A DNA stretch of 64,000 nucleotides, taken from the NCBI GenBank assembly GCA_016801885.1, contig CM028884.1, forward strand, positions 24,104,864 through 24,168,863, given 5' to 3'. The notes below the pieces were generated by a model. It was not told the origin of the DNA. It saw nothing but the letters and a program-made list of their open reading frames with translations, and searched no databases. This DNA is from Toxotes chatareus. Taxonomy: Eukaryota > Chordata > Actinopteri > Toxotidae. This document shows, piece after piece, positions 49,978-63,317 of the stretch (positions within the stretch are counted from its first letter, which is position 1; each line of letters begins with the position of its first letter). A program made the translations under genes and the position numbers.

Positions 49978-52900
49978 CGACACACAATAACACACAGAGT
50001 CATTAGTGCTGTATGGATTTAAACACACACAGGAAACAGATTTAAAGGGCACTTCTGTGTGTTTTTGGTGCAGCAGGATTAGGACGGCGGATAAGAGGAT
50101 TGGATGCATAAAGAAATGGAAAGCTCCACTCTCCCAGTAATTAGCCAGATATGTGCAGACATGAACAGTTACATGCTTCAGCTGTTTGGAAACCGGCCTC
50201 TTGACAAGGAAACACAAAAACAGATTCACTTACTGATAACAAATAATCACGGACGCAGCGACAAACATGCATAAAAAGTGGGGCGTTCATTAACATGCAT
50301 CAGTGTGTTGTTCACACAGTGAGTTGGTTCTTCGGTTTAAACTGTCAGTCATGTGTTTCATCCTGGATTTAAAAAACCTGAGTTACATCAGACTGTGGCT
50401 TTTTTCCTTTGACAGACTTGAAATGTAGTTTTGTGGTAATTATGTGACGTGGACGTGGACGTGGACCAACCGACGTCTCCAGCTTCTGTACAAAAACACA
50501 GAAATTCAGATGAACCAGTTTTTCTTGGAGAAATGATTTTGGAGAAAGTCGCTCCTCTAAAGCCGTTCCACAGCTCTGCTGCATCACTTCACTCAGTCTC
50601 CTTCACAACCTAAAGCTCTGAGCTTGTGAAGCTTCAATCGGTCAGACATTATTTTGTTTTTGCTGATTGTTGATGTGCTTACTCGTTGGCATGGTTACCA
50701 AAATGCAGGACCCTGTGGACACATCACAGGAAGGGTTCATCTGTTGTGTTTGGGATGAGTTTTACAGAACAAGAAAGACGCATCGCCGTTAGAAGAACTC
50801 ATCCGTGACATGTCCTCTGTTTTTCTTCAGATTCACAGAGTGTGGATCGAGAGGACTTTCCAGAAGAGAGAATGTGTCCAGATTATTCCCAGCAAAGACG
50901 TCAGCAGGTACCAACACCTCACCTCACAAATTTATCTGTAACTGAAAAATGTGAGTCCAGTGATTGGATGCAGTGTTTCTTTCTTTCTTCCATTAGAAAC
51001 TGGTGCTGCACACACCTGTCACCTGTTAATGCCCATTATGAACAGCAGGAACAGTTACAGCATGAAAACCCTGTTCACCTGGTCACATGACTGTTAAAAT
51101 GTCTTTAACTAACATGTCTCTGGTTGAAGTCCAGTGGGGGACGCCTGTTGCATCTCTCCACTCTCTAACAAAGATAAAATAAATTGTCTTTCATGTGGTT
51201 TTGTTGTTAAGGTGCAGCTGTGGTCAGCTGGTGACACAGCACACCGCCGTCCCTCCAGAGTCCAGAGAGGAGGGGGCCCCGCTGGTTCAGCTGGAGGTGC
51301 AACCTGCAGAGAGATGGAGTCCCCTTAAACACACCCAGACTTCCCCCACTGATGCCTATGGAGTCATCGAGTTCCAGGGAGGAGGACACATCAACAAGGC
51401 CATGGTACCAAACTGAGACACCAAAATCCTGAAACTCTGATTAGAGTCTGATGTACCAAGAATGTGGAGGAGAAGACTTTTGTTTAATGGTGAGATTCAT
51501 GTAGGAGATCACTGACGACTAACCCTCCTCCTCTTCCTCCTCCTCCTCCTCCTCCTGCAGTACATCAGGGTCTCCTATGACTCTAAACCAGACTCCCTAC
51601 TCCACCTGATGGTGAAGGACTGGCAGCTGGAGCTCCCCACGCTGCTCATCTCTGTCCATGGAGGCCTTCAGAACTTTGACCTGCCGCCCAAACTGAAGCA
51701 GGTTTTTGGAAAAGGGCTGATCAAAGCCGCTGTGACCACTGGAGCCTGGATCTTTACCGGAGGAGTCAGCACAGGTACGTCATTTCAGACTCCTCCTGCT
51801 CCACCTTGGCCTCCTTTTCCTCCTTTTCCTCCTCCTGGATCCAGGTACAGGTTCAACACCTGAAGCTCAGCATCTTTTAAAACAGGTACGCTGCAGTGAA
51901 ATCAGCTCAATTTAGTGGATTCACTCGTCACGTTTTGCTGTGATTGGACCTTCCTGCTGTTCTCTGTCCAGTGTGAAGTGATCAATACTCAATAGTCTGC
52001 CCTAATCAATCACTGAGTACTGACTGATGAGATATTCAGACATAACCAGCCCTAACGTGTTAATTGGTCAGTGGATTTGTCACCTGTGGAAAGAGCCAAG
52101 CTAGCTGTCTCCCTGTCTGTATGCTAAGCTAAGCTAAGCTAACCATGCACGGAACCATGACTGACGTCGACCTTTAAATTTCCAAACAGCTGATGAAATA
52201 TGCCGTTCACACCTTTTAGTTGTTTAGTTTTTAACGTTCAAATTGTTTCCGTTCAGAAAACTTCAGTTCAGTGACGTTCTACCTGAAACACTGAATGATC
52301 TGAGTGAAACACTGATCCAGAGTCAGTTTGAATCTGTTGCTCACACAGTAAAAAATGCAAACAGGACCAAGGCTCTGAAAATCTGAATCCTGTAAATAAA
52401 GTGACTTAAACCGGTTTAAAGTAAAACGTGTTTCTGTGGTGATCACCTGAAAACCAACCAGACTTTGAAAAGATCCCGACCCCCCCCCCCAACCCCGTCC
52501 TCTGCGGTGTTTCAGGAGTGATTCGCCACGTTGGAGACGCTCTGAAAGATCATTCGTCCAAGTCCAGAGGGAAAGTCTGTGCTATTGGCATTGCACCATG
52601 GGGAATCATTGAGAACAAAGAAGACCTGATCGGGAGAGATGTAAGTCAAACTGGAGGGAACCAGACCGAACTGGACCAAACTGAAGTAAACTGGACTGAA
52701 CCAGACTGAACCAGACTGACCACACTACCATTAAGACTTGGTACCAGTCACCATCAGTGTGATTTGCAAACGAGTGACCCCCCCCCCGCCAACCCGGGTT
52801 TCAACCAATCATGTCTGTGTGTTTCAGGTGACTCGGCCCTATCAGACCATGTCCAACCCGCTCAGCAAGCTGTCCGTCCTGAACAGCAGCCACTCCCACT

Positions 52901-55900
52901 TCATCTTGTCTGACAATGGGACCAGCGGGAAGTACGGCGCCGAGGTCCGCCTCCGCCGACAACTGGAGAAACACATTGCCCTGCAGAAGATCAACACACG
53001 TGAGTCATGTGACTTGCTGAAACAACCAATCCCTTCTGAGTTTCAGCTTTATGGCTTCACCGTGTTAAAAGGCCAGTCCACTCAAACTGCTTAACACATA
53101 GTCCCAGATGTTTGTCCAGGTTCTGAAGCTTCTGACGTTTTAATGACGCAGCTCTGGTTTTCAGTGGCTCGTATTTTTTCTGCTGAACAGTCCTGAGATC
53201 ATCGTCTTCTTCACCCCACAGCCGTTACCCCTATTTTTACATTTCAGACTTGTAGTCTTTAGACCAGACGCTGGCACAGGTGACATCACCTGAGCACCTG
53301 AGGCAGTAGTACTCCCAACACCTAGAGACAATGAGGTGGAGAATCACTGAAGGTCGACTTTAATCTGCCACATCCTATTTTTCACAACAGTTAAGAACAA
53401 TTGACGCCAGAGTTGAAGGTCTGTGCTGCAGGTTCCTCACGCTCCTGTGACCCAGAGACTCCTGCTTCATCATCCAGGTTCATCGGTCCTACCTGACGTA
53501 ACCACATGACCAGTCATGTGACCTGTGGGTTTCCCTTTGTCATCCTATGCCTGGAGCAGTCTGTAAGGCAGGGAAAGCAAAGGGAGGCTCAGCTGTCACC
53601 TCTCACTGCAGCCACAGGGGATCCAGAGGAACCAGGGGAACACACAGGCAACAGTTTCCTCTTGCTTCCAGTCTTTGTGTGAAACAAGGCTAAACACAAA
53701 CTGGCTCACACAGAGGAACAAAACCAGACCATCTGATGCTGGAGCAGGATTTACAGAAACCCGACTTTATGTACAGAAGCAAATCCGACCACACACATCA
53801 CTAATCGTTGTTGGTTCAGTCACTAACCTGTTAATCTAAATCTTATGCAACTGACCATCGGTGTTTGCTGAGTAACATATCTGTGACAGCACTGACCACA
53901 TACACTCTGTGCGTGTGCCAGGTCTGGGTCAGGGGGTCCCCGTGGTGTGTCTGATCCTGGAGGGGGGTCCTAATGTCATCTCCATCGTGCTGGAGAGTCT
54001 GAAGGAGGAGCCTCCGGTCCCCGTCGTGGTCTGTGATGGCAGCGGTCGAGCCTCTGACATCATTTCCTTTGCTCACAGATACTGCGAGGAGGACGGGTGA
54101 GGATTTCCTGTCACACTCACAGACAGGTGACCGTGGTCGGCAGGTGTGACCTCTGGGCTTGTTCCAGATCTGGATCCACTATCCAACATGACAGCAAATC
54201 CTAACCGTGACCTTTGACCTTCATGGTCTGTCAGACAGAGACAGATGTGGATCAGGTGGAAACTACTGAACTGTGTATAAAGTAGGAGTGTAGGGGGATC
54301 TGGACCTGACTGGCTCTGAGTAACGTGTCTAACGTGTCAAACGCGGTGCATCAATCCCTCTTCCTTCACATCATCACGACACTCTGCTGTTTTTCCTTCA
54401 CAGGTTGATGAGCGAGAGCGTCAAAGATCAGCTGCTGGTCACCATCCAGAAAACCTTCAACTACAGCCGCAGCCAGGCGCAGCAGATCTTCCTCATGTTG
54501 ATGGAATGCATGAAGAAGCGAGCGTTGGTAGGTCGACAGGATGAAGGCATCGAAGAGGCCGGACTGTGTTTCCTGAATGTGTCACGTCCCATTTTCCATC
54601 AGTGCAACAATAAAACAGCTTCACTCACAACGTTTCCTGTCATCTGTGTGTCGTGGTTCATCTTTCACTCCAAACTCCTGCTGAACAGATCATCATTCAC
54701 CACCATCCAGAGAACGGATCATCTGTACACCTTTCATCTGTTCCCCCGTTTCTGCTGAGTTGTCAGACGACGTGATCTCTACCTGCTCAGGTTTGAGGGG
54801 GGGGGCTGTGCCACTCCTCTGGCCCAGGTGCACCTCTCAGGACAGAGATCATGGATCCTCGCAGACAGGATGTGACCTGCTGACTGTGACCTCAGCAGCT
54901 GTGACATTAACATAATGATGAAGGTTTTACCTTTGACCCACAACAGCTCTTAGTGGAGATTGTTCTGTGACTCTCTGCCGTTTATTTAATTCCTCCTGAG
55001 AACAGCTGCAGCAGCAGTCTGGCCATAAATGTAAAAAAAAATCACATCAATTCACTTAAAATGATTTGTTGTGAGATTAAAATGTTCGGCTGCAGGTCGA
55101 GATGTTTCTCCACAAATCAGAGCAGATGGAAACCAGCAGGAAGCTACGCTGACGCTTTGATTCACCAAGCACAGCAAAACATCTCCAGCTTACCAAATCA
55201 TCTGTGTCGGGTTAAAGTTAGGTCAGGACATCATCATCTCTGATGTCCATCCTGCAGAACTCCATTCAGAATCCTGCTGTTTTTAAGTCTCCTTTAGTGT
55301 CACAGTGATCCAGTGAGAGGAGTCTGTTCGTCCATGGTTCACTGCAGACAGGAGCTGATCACAGCTGATTCAGCTGCTGTTCCTGGGACAGTTGGACTGA
55401 ATGGACACAGATACAGGATAAAACACAGGGCTCATAGGGGACAGCAGCACTGACTTGCAGCTACATTAACACAGACCATCTGATGAGCTGATGCAGGGGC
55501 TCTGTGTTGTCATGTTGGTTCAGACAGGCCTCTGTGTTGGTGTGAGCACGTTTCCGTCAGATCAGCAAAACTTTTTTTTACTTTCACACAAAAGTCAGAT
55601 TTGACACTGAGCTGATCAGAAAAAACTCTGGACGGGATCAGGGAGACGGGATCAGGGAGACGGGATCAGGGAGACGGGATCAGGGAGACGGGATCAGAGA
55701 GAGGGGATCAGAGAGAGGGGATCAGGGAGACGGGATCAGGGAGACGGGATCAGGGAGACGGGATCAGGGAGACGGGATCAGGGAGACGGGATCAGAGAGA
55801 GGGGATCAGAGAGAGGGGATCAGGGAGACAGGATCAGGGAGACGGGATCAGGGAGACAGGATCAGGGAGACGGGATCAGGGAGACGGGATCAGGGAGACG

Positions 55901-58900
55901 GGATCAGAGAGAGGGGATCAGAGAGAGGGGATCAGGGAGACAGGATCAGGGAGACGGGATCAGGGAGACAGGATCAGGGAGACGGGATCAGGGAGACGGG
56001 ATCAGGGAGACGGGATCAGAGCTGTTGTGTTGCTGTGTTGTTGTTGTGCAGCTGACTGTGTTGTTGTGTGCTGTCTGTAGATCACTGTCTTCAGGATGGG
56101 CTCAGAGGGACAGCAGGACATTGAGATGTCCATCCTCACAGCTCTGCTCAAAGGTAACAACACTTTTATACCTGGGGATTGTGGGAATTGTGGCCGGGTC
56201 ACATGTCTTACCTCCACCTGAGTGAGTCATGAGTGTGTGCGAGGAGGAACACCTGTTGTGTTTGTGGATATTTCAGGTACGAATGCGTCGGCGTCTGATC
56301 AGCTGAGTTTGGCTCTGGCCTGGAACAGAGTGGACATCGCTCACAGTCAGATCTTCGTATACGGACACCACTGGCCCGTGAGTTTACTTCATCTGTCCGT
56401 CCTGCTGGGGACAAACGTCCAGGTCACTGTGTCCACGTTCTGCTGCAAGACCGTCTCCTAAAAACTACCATCATCAACTATCCCTCCACTCCTCCATCCC
56501 TCCATCCTCCAAAAAATAAATGACACAAGCCTACAAAGTCTTTCTGTCCCCAAACTGTCCAGCTGTCTCTCAGGTCTCTGTCTGCAGGATCATTTGTTAC
56601 ATTTCAGTCCACTAACAGACAGAGTGTGTCCTTCTAACACCTGCTGGGCTCTTTGTGCAGCCTGTGAGCTCTTTGCCCACTGAGCGTCCTAAAAGTCCGG
56701 TGACCCAACGAACAGTGGCAGGAGGAGGAGGAGGAGGGAAAGGGAAAGCCAGAGGGAAGAAGGGAAAAGGAGGCAAAGCTAAACCTGAACCACCCGAGGA
56801 GACCGACCCCAGGAAGCTGCAGCTGCTCAGCTGGGTAAGACACTGGAACAACGGCAGCAGCAGGGTCAGGGTTCAGTCCGAGACACACACCAACACTGAA
56901 ACGGCCACACGTACCTGACACGTGTCACCATCAACACCTCAGCTGCACCTGCACTGATCAGCTGATTCACTCCGATTAGTCCATCGACAGAAAGTTAATT
57001 AGCAAGTTCTGAAAAGTGAGATAAGACATGATATCTGAAGACGTGATGGTGGTGATGAAGCCAAAACTGCATTTCACACTAAAACTCACTTTACAGTCTG
57101 GAACCTGTTAGCTGTTAGCTGTTAGCAAGTAGCACAGGTGAGTCAGGTGACCAGCATCGCCATCACCATCAGGTGACACTGATGATGCTGCTGATGCTGA
57201 TGATGATGATGCTGATGATGCTGATGCTGATGATGATGCTGATGCTGATGCTGATGATGCTGATGCTGATGCTGATGATGCTGATGCTGATGATGATGCT
57301 GATGCTGATGATGCTGATGATGATGATGCTGATGATACTGATGCTGATGATGCTGATGATGATGATGCTGATGATACTGATGCTGATGATGCTGATGATG
57401 GTGATGATGATGATGATGATGATGCTGATGATGATGCTGATGACAGGTGAACTCTCTGGAGCAGGCCATGATGGACGCTCTGGTGCTGGACAGGGTGGAC
57501 TTTGTGAAGCTGCTGATCGAGAACGGAGTGAACATGCATCACTTCCTGACCATCCCTCGCCTGGAGGAGCTGTACAACACGGTGAGACGACTCTGTGTGA
57601 GTCGAGAATGAAAATATCAGCTGTGTTGTGTTCAGACACAGGTAGAGGTGTGTCACAGGAACATGTGTTTTCAGAGTTCAGTCGTGTGTCTGAGAATCTG
57701 GGTTTTTACCTGTGGAGTTAGGTTCTGTCTGAGCAGCCACAGACTCTCAGAGTGAGAGGTACTGAGCTCAGGTTGCTTCGTCCCTCCTGGTTCTCACTGA
57801 TATCTTTCATACTTTCACAGTCAGTTCTGAATCCAGGCGACGCAGAGTCACAGCTCCATGGATCCATGGGTTCCTGTAGCTCGCAGTCATAACAGCTTCA
57901 TGAGCTTCTTTAATGATAAAATTCAAATTATTTTAGACTGAATCCATCAGCTCCTGCCTCAGCCAGCACAGATTTACCCTCTGACACAGGAACCTGAGAA
58001 ACAGCTGGAAATCACCCTGCTTGTGAGACCTGATCCCAACCAGGCTGCTCAGGAAGCTTCACCCCGAGTCAGCGCTTCTTTACTGGATCTGATTTTTCTC
58101 CTCCTCATTATCGGCCTCCACTGTGAGGAACCTCAGAGTTCTCTTTGACTTTATCACCTCTGTAACATCACAATCATCAGGCGCATCCTGTCTCATCCAG
58201 ATGCTTCAGCTTCTGCTCGGCTGGCTGTTTGCAGTTCATCATCAGGCTGCTCCAACACGTCTCTGCAGGCTCAGGAACAGGATCAGAGATCAGTTTCTCC
58301 TGTGTTAGTTTCTCTGTAAATCCTGCTCCTCACCTACAAAGTTCCCAGTTACCCCACTAGAACACTGAGCTCCCAGAACACAGGCTACTGTGTTACTGTG
58401 GTTCCTAGAGTCTCCAAATGTAGAACAGGAGTCAGACCCTTCAGGTCTCAGGCTCCTCTGCTGTGGGACCAGTCTGGGTTCTGGAGGCAGACCCCCTCTC
58501 CATGATGCACTGAGCTCCTCTACTGCCCCGTGAACCTGCTCAACACCCACTGCTACTGTTATTACTGTTAGTCTCATTACTATTAGTTTTGTTATTGTTA
58601 TTATCAGTCGTTATTATCAGTCCTATTATTATTATTATTATTAGTGTACGTTCTTATGTGGACGGCTCTCCTGTTTCCAGGACTCCCCACAGTCATGGTG
58701 CTGAAATAGTTTCAGAGGTGATGAATCATTTTGGAGGATGGAGTCTGTACAGACAGGCGTTTCTATTATTTTGTCCACCCCATTTACATAAATTAGGCCA
58801 GGCCAAAGAAGAGAAACGGCTCTCTGTACAACACAGTCCAGTCAAATCCACATCTCTGTGACAGTGAAGCTGCTCGGTGCTGACGTAACGTGTTCGTCTC

Positions 58901-61900
58901 GACGTGAATAAAATAAAATGAGATGTGAAACTGCTTCTGAGGAGGAGTTATGAAACAAAAGCTTTCTGCTTTAACCTCCATATTCTAACTGACATGTTTG
59001 TCTGCAGCTTAATGTCCATCAGTGATCCATCATCTTCTGTTATATCACTGCTGCTGTCTCTAATCTTAATCTGCCTCCCTGAAATGAAAAGCTCTTAAAA
59101 CAACATGTCAGTCACATTATTGTGAGATTAAAGCAGAGCTCTCTGCTGCTGTCTGACAGACCTGCTCACTTTCAGTCTCACTTTTCTCACCTTCACACTC
59201 TGAACTAATCAAGTCACATTAGAGCAAACAGATGTGTTCACGTTAATCAGAGATTCACTAACAAGGCCACTGAATTCACTGCTTTATTGGAGCTGGAGGA
59301 TGTATGGGATGGAGGAAGGGATGAGTGAAAGGGTCGAGGGGAGTGGGATGAGGGTTGAGGGATGAAGAGAATGAGGAGGAGGAGGAGGATGAGTGCTTAA
59401 ACTGTGGAACCCAGGAGGAGAGACTCTGGGTGGGGGTACGGCTCTGCGGATCTTTGACCCCCTGGAGTTCCTGTAGAGAAGGATGGTAGGAAAGGAGAGA
59501 GGAGAGAAGAAGGGGGGGGCTGAGACAAACAGAGGGGAAGGAGTGAGCACATCTGTATTTAGAGGTAATCACGTAACGAGGCGTGACCTTGCTCCTGAAC
59601 CCAAGTCAATAAGTTCCAGTGATTTTCATCAGTTTGTGTTTTGTGTGTGTTACTGTGCAGAAGCTGGGCCCGGCCAACACGCTGCACTTCGTGGTCAGAG
59701 ACGTGAAGAAGGTGAGTGCTGCGGCTTTAAACACTTCCTGTCCAGGTTCATCGGGTTCATCACCAAAGACAGTCGAGTTCAGAGTTGTTGCTTCTCTTTT
59801 GTGTCAGTGGACTTATTAACAACCTGCAGAGCAGAAAACAAATGATCCACACCGGAAGAAGCTTCAGTGAAACAGAAACAGGATGAGGACAAACATTCAA
59901 ACTGAATGAATGAAATATAAGATGTTAGGATGCAAAGCCAGTCAGGCTTCCTGTCACCTCCTGTCAGAGGGGACGTCGGGCTCTGGCTGATGTGATTCTG
60001 GATGTTTGATAGAACTGATTTCTTCAACAGCTTGTTGTGTCCAGGTGAGACAGATGTTTACATCCTGTTTACAACATGTTTCAGGGGAATCTCCCTCCAG
60101 ATTACCAGATCACGCTGATCGATATCGGATTGGTGCTGGAGTTTCTCATGGGAGGAGCTTATCGCTGCAATTACACCAGGAAGACCTTCAGGACGCTGTA
60201 CAACAACCTGTACGGCCTGAAAAGAGTGAGCAAACATCCTTCACAACGACGTCATGTTGTGCACTATGCTGCCGAACACACGAGACACAGACCAGAATCT
60301 GCTGAGGCAACAGATTCAGGGATCCAGGACCTGCAGAATCCACTCAGTGACCTTAGACCAGATCGTTGTCACTGTCTGGTGCAGATCAGGGGGCTCACGT
60401 ATCATTACATCATCGTTTCTGCAGCAATGAACTGATCTTGACATCTTTTCTCTTACAGCCCAAAGCTCTGAAACTTCTCGGGATGGAGGTATGTTATTTT
60501 GTTATCTTGGACTTTAAGGTGCTCTGAAACTTCCTGCTGTCTCTGTGTGTCTGACACGTGGACTCGTCCCTCCAGGATGATGAGCCCCGTCCGAAGGGAA
60601 AAGGAAAGAAGAACAAGAAGAAGGAGGAGGAGGTGGACATTGACGTGGATGACCCCGAGGTCAGCAGGTTTCAGTACCCCTTCCACGAGCTGATGGTGTG
60701 GGCGGTGCTGATGAAGCGCCAGAAGATGGCGCTGTTCCTGTGGCAGCGGGGGGAGGAGGCCATGGCCAAAGCTCTGGTGGCCTGTAAACTCTACAAGGCC
60801 ATGGCCCACGAGTCGTCTCAGAGCGAGCTGGTGGACGACATCTACCAGGACCTGGAGAACAACTCCAAGTGAGTCCCACACACCCAGAGTCCAGGTCCAG
60901 TTCAGACCAGAGAGTCCACATCAGCTCAGACTGGGATCTGAACCATTAAAAATGAAAACAGAAAGAATGCTTCAGTCTAACATGAAGCAGCTCTGACTCA
61001 TGAAGCTCATCTTGTGTCAACTTCATTACATCAGATGCTCAACACAACAGACTGACAGAAGCATCAGGAGCTGTAAACAGGAACGTGTTAAAACTGTGAA
61101 TGTGAAAGATGAGGTTTATGATTCAGAGCTTCAGAGAGCAGCTGCTGAACTTTCATAAACGTGCATTCGTTTCAGTTAGACTGCTGACCCAAACAGAACG
61201 TTAGCACGCTTTCTACAACTGATGGGTCGAACTATCCCGTAGCTTCTTCGATGAGCTAGTGTCTCACTCACTGTCTGAAGTCTGTGATCTTCTCTGATAG
61301 GCTGCAGGTTACGATGTTTGCAGACGCCTCCCTGCAGCTGCTGATCTCATTACTAACACAACCTGTGGTATCATCAGCAGAGTTAAATACATTTCCTGAG
61401 TCATCAGAAGTAGAACAGTAATTTGTGTATATCTATGTTTCTGGTGTGTACTGAACATCACAGCCTGACGGGGGCGCTGGTGTTTTCTGTGCAGGGAGTT
61501 TGGTCAGCTGGCCTACGAGCTGTTGGATCAGTCGTACAAACACGATGAGCAGGTGGCCATGAAGCTGCTCACCTACGAGCTGAAGAACTGGAGCAACTCC
61601 ACCTGCCTGAAGCTGGCTGTAGCTGCGAAACACAGAGACTTCATCGCCCACACCTGCAGCCAGATGCTGCTAACTGACATGTGGATGGGCTGTCTGAGGA
61701 TGGGCAAGAGCAACAGCCTCAAGGTACCAACAACACAGCACTGAGGGAATCCACCCAGGAAACCTTACACAGAAAAAAAACACCATAAAAACAGACAGAG
61801 GTTTTTCTCCCCAGGGGGAGAGACAGAGAGAGGCGGGGCAAAGTCACTGGGTGAGGTGATGGGGACAGGTGCATTCAGACAGGTAATCGCGAGCTTTGGC

Positions 61901-63276
61901 CCATGCTTTAAAACCCTCGGAGCAGAGAATGAGCAATAAAACACAGTAACTCTGGGCAAACACTCCAGAGCTCCAGACCCAGCAGGGCATCAGTAAGACA
62001 GAGTGTCAGTGAACGTCTCATGCTCCTCGAATTTAAAACCATTAAATCCAACATGTACCAGGACTGTTAGCAGTGCACCCACATGGCAGTAATCCCAATC
62101 ATCCATGAACCGAGAATTAGCTCTGATGATGAGTTTTACCTCCATGTTCAGAGCCGATCTCCAGCAGTAGATGAGCCAGGAGCTGGATCGCCAAGAGCAA
62201 ATGTGGATGTGCACTGGTTCCAAGCCCTTTAGTCCTGCTGCTGCTCTGGTGGCAGGTTTTCTCTGGCAGTCCATGTCTCTCATGTTTTAAACCTGGATGA
62301 AAACTGAATATGAACTGTGACGCGATCCAAATGAGCTCAAGAATATGACCCTGAGGGACTCCACAAGTAAATAAATATTCAGCTGAAAATCTCACTGCCC
62401 AGCCCTGTTGAACCTGTCTTTGTTCCTCTTGTCCTGTCTCAAGGTGATTTTAGGGATCATTTTCCCTCCTGCCATCCTTCTCCTGGATTTTCGTCTTGGA
62501 GATGAAGCTTCATATCATTCGTCCAAAGAGAACGATGATAGAAAGAGTAAAGACGACGACAACAAATCCAGCAAGGTACAAAACAAACAGAGGAGCTTCA
62601 GCATTATTCACCTCATGAGAGGGAGATGTTTCTTTTAAAGCAGTGTGAGTAAGGAAGAGTTTGTTTCAGGACGCCGTCTCTAATGTTGACACTTCATCCA
62701 AGAAAGGAGACGAAGAAGAAAACCAGAAGAAAGACCGGAGAAGGGTTCCCATCGGGAGGAAGATCTACGAGTTCTACAACGCTCCCTTCACCAAGTTCTG
62801 GTTCAACACGGCAAGTACACTTAAAAAACACATACACAGTCAACCAATATTATTATAACAGTAATATAATAACTTCCACAGTTGATTAAAGGGTCCAGTT
62901 ACAGAGTTCCAGCAGGACAGGAGGACAAAATGACTCACTGCATTTTACCCACGAAAACACACACACAATCATGCACATGCACTGGAGACACTGTGGCAGG
63001 GGGCTGTCTGGTGAGGCGCCCGGGCAGCTGGGGTGGATTGGTGCCTTGCTCAGAGGCACAGTCGTGGCTGCAGAGGCAGGTGGGTGGTGTCTCCTTTACC
63101 ACCACCCATATCCATTGTGCTTGGTCGAGGGATCAAACCTCTTGTCTCAGGCACGAACAGCTTTCCCACTTCCTGCTCATCCTCGGACCTGAGCAGCTGA
63201 CAGATCATACATGACATGGACCTTTGCATTCAACAAAGTTTGATTTATGGAACAGTCAGTATGTACACCTGTGTAT

Positions 63277-63317
<41 letters not shown>

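Noticed and set aside
53531..53588. Reading the hairpin as an ordinary inverted repeat
   Set aside because: The mature arm is identical to miR-204-5p over its whole length and the host intron position is that of mir-211, which chance does not explain.
54404..54758. Extension of trpm1 exon 8 as an alternative 3' terminal exon
   Set aside because: The frame stays open past 54527 for about 77 codons, but a good donor (GTAGGT) lies at 54528 and homology continues at 56081. Intron retention is possible but not supported.
57173..57721. Met/Leu-rich 182-aa ORF running into trpm1 exon 12
   Set aside because: It is in a different frame from the exon. The exon frame meets a stop at 57441 directly upstream, so the repeat is intronic.
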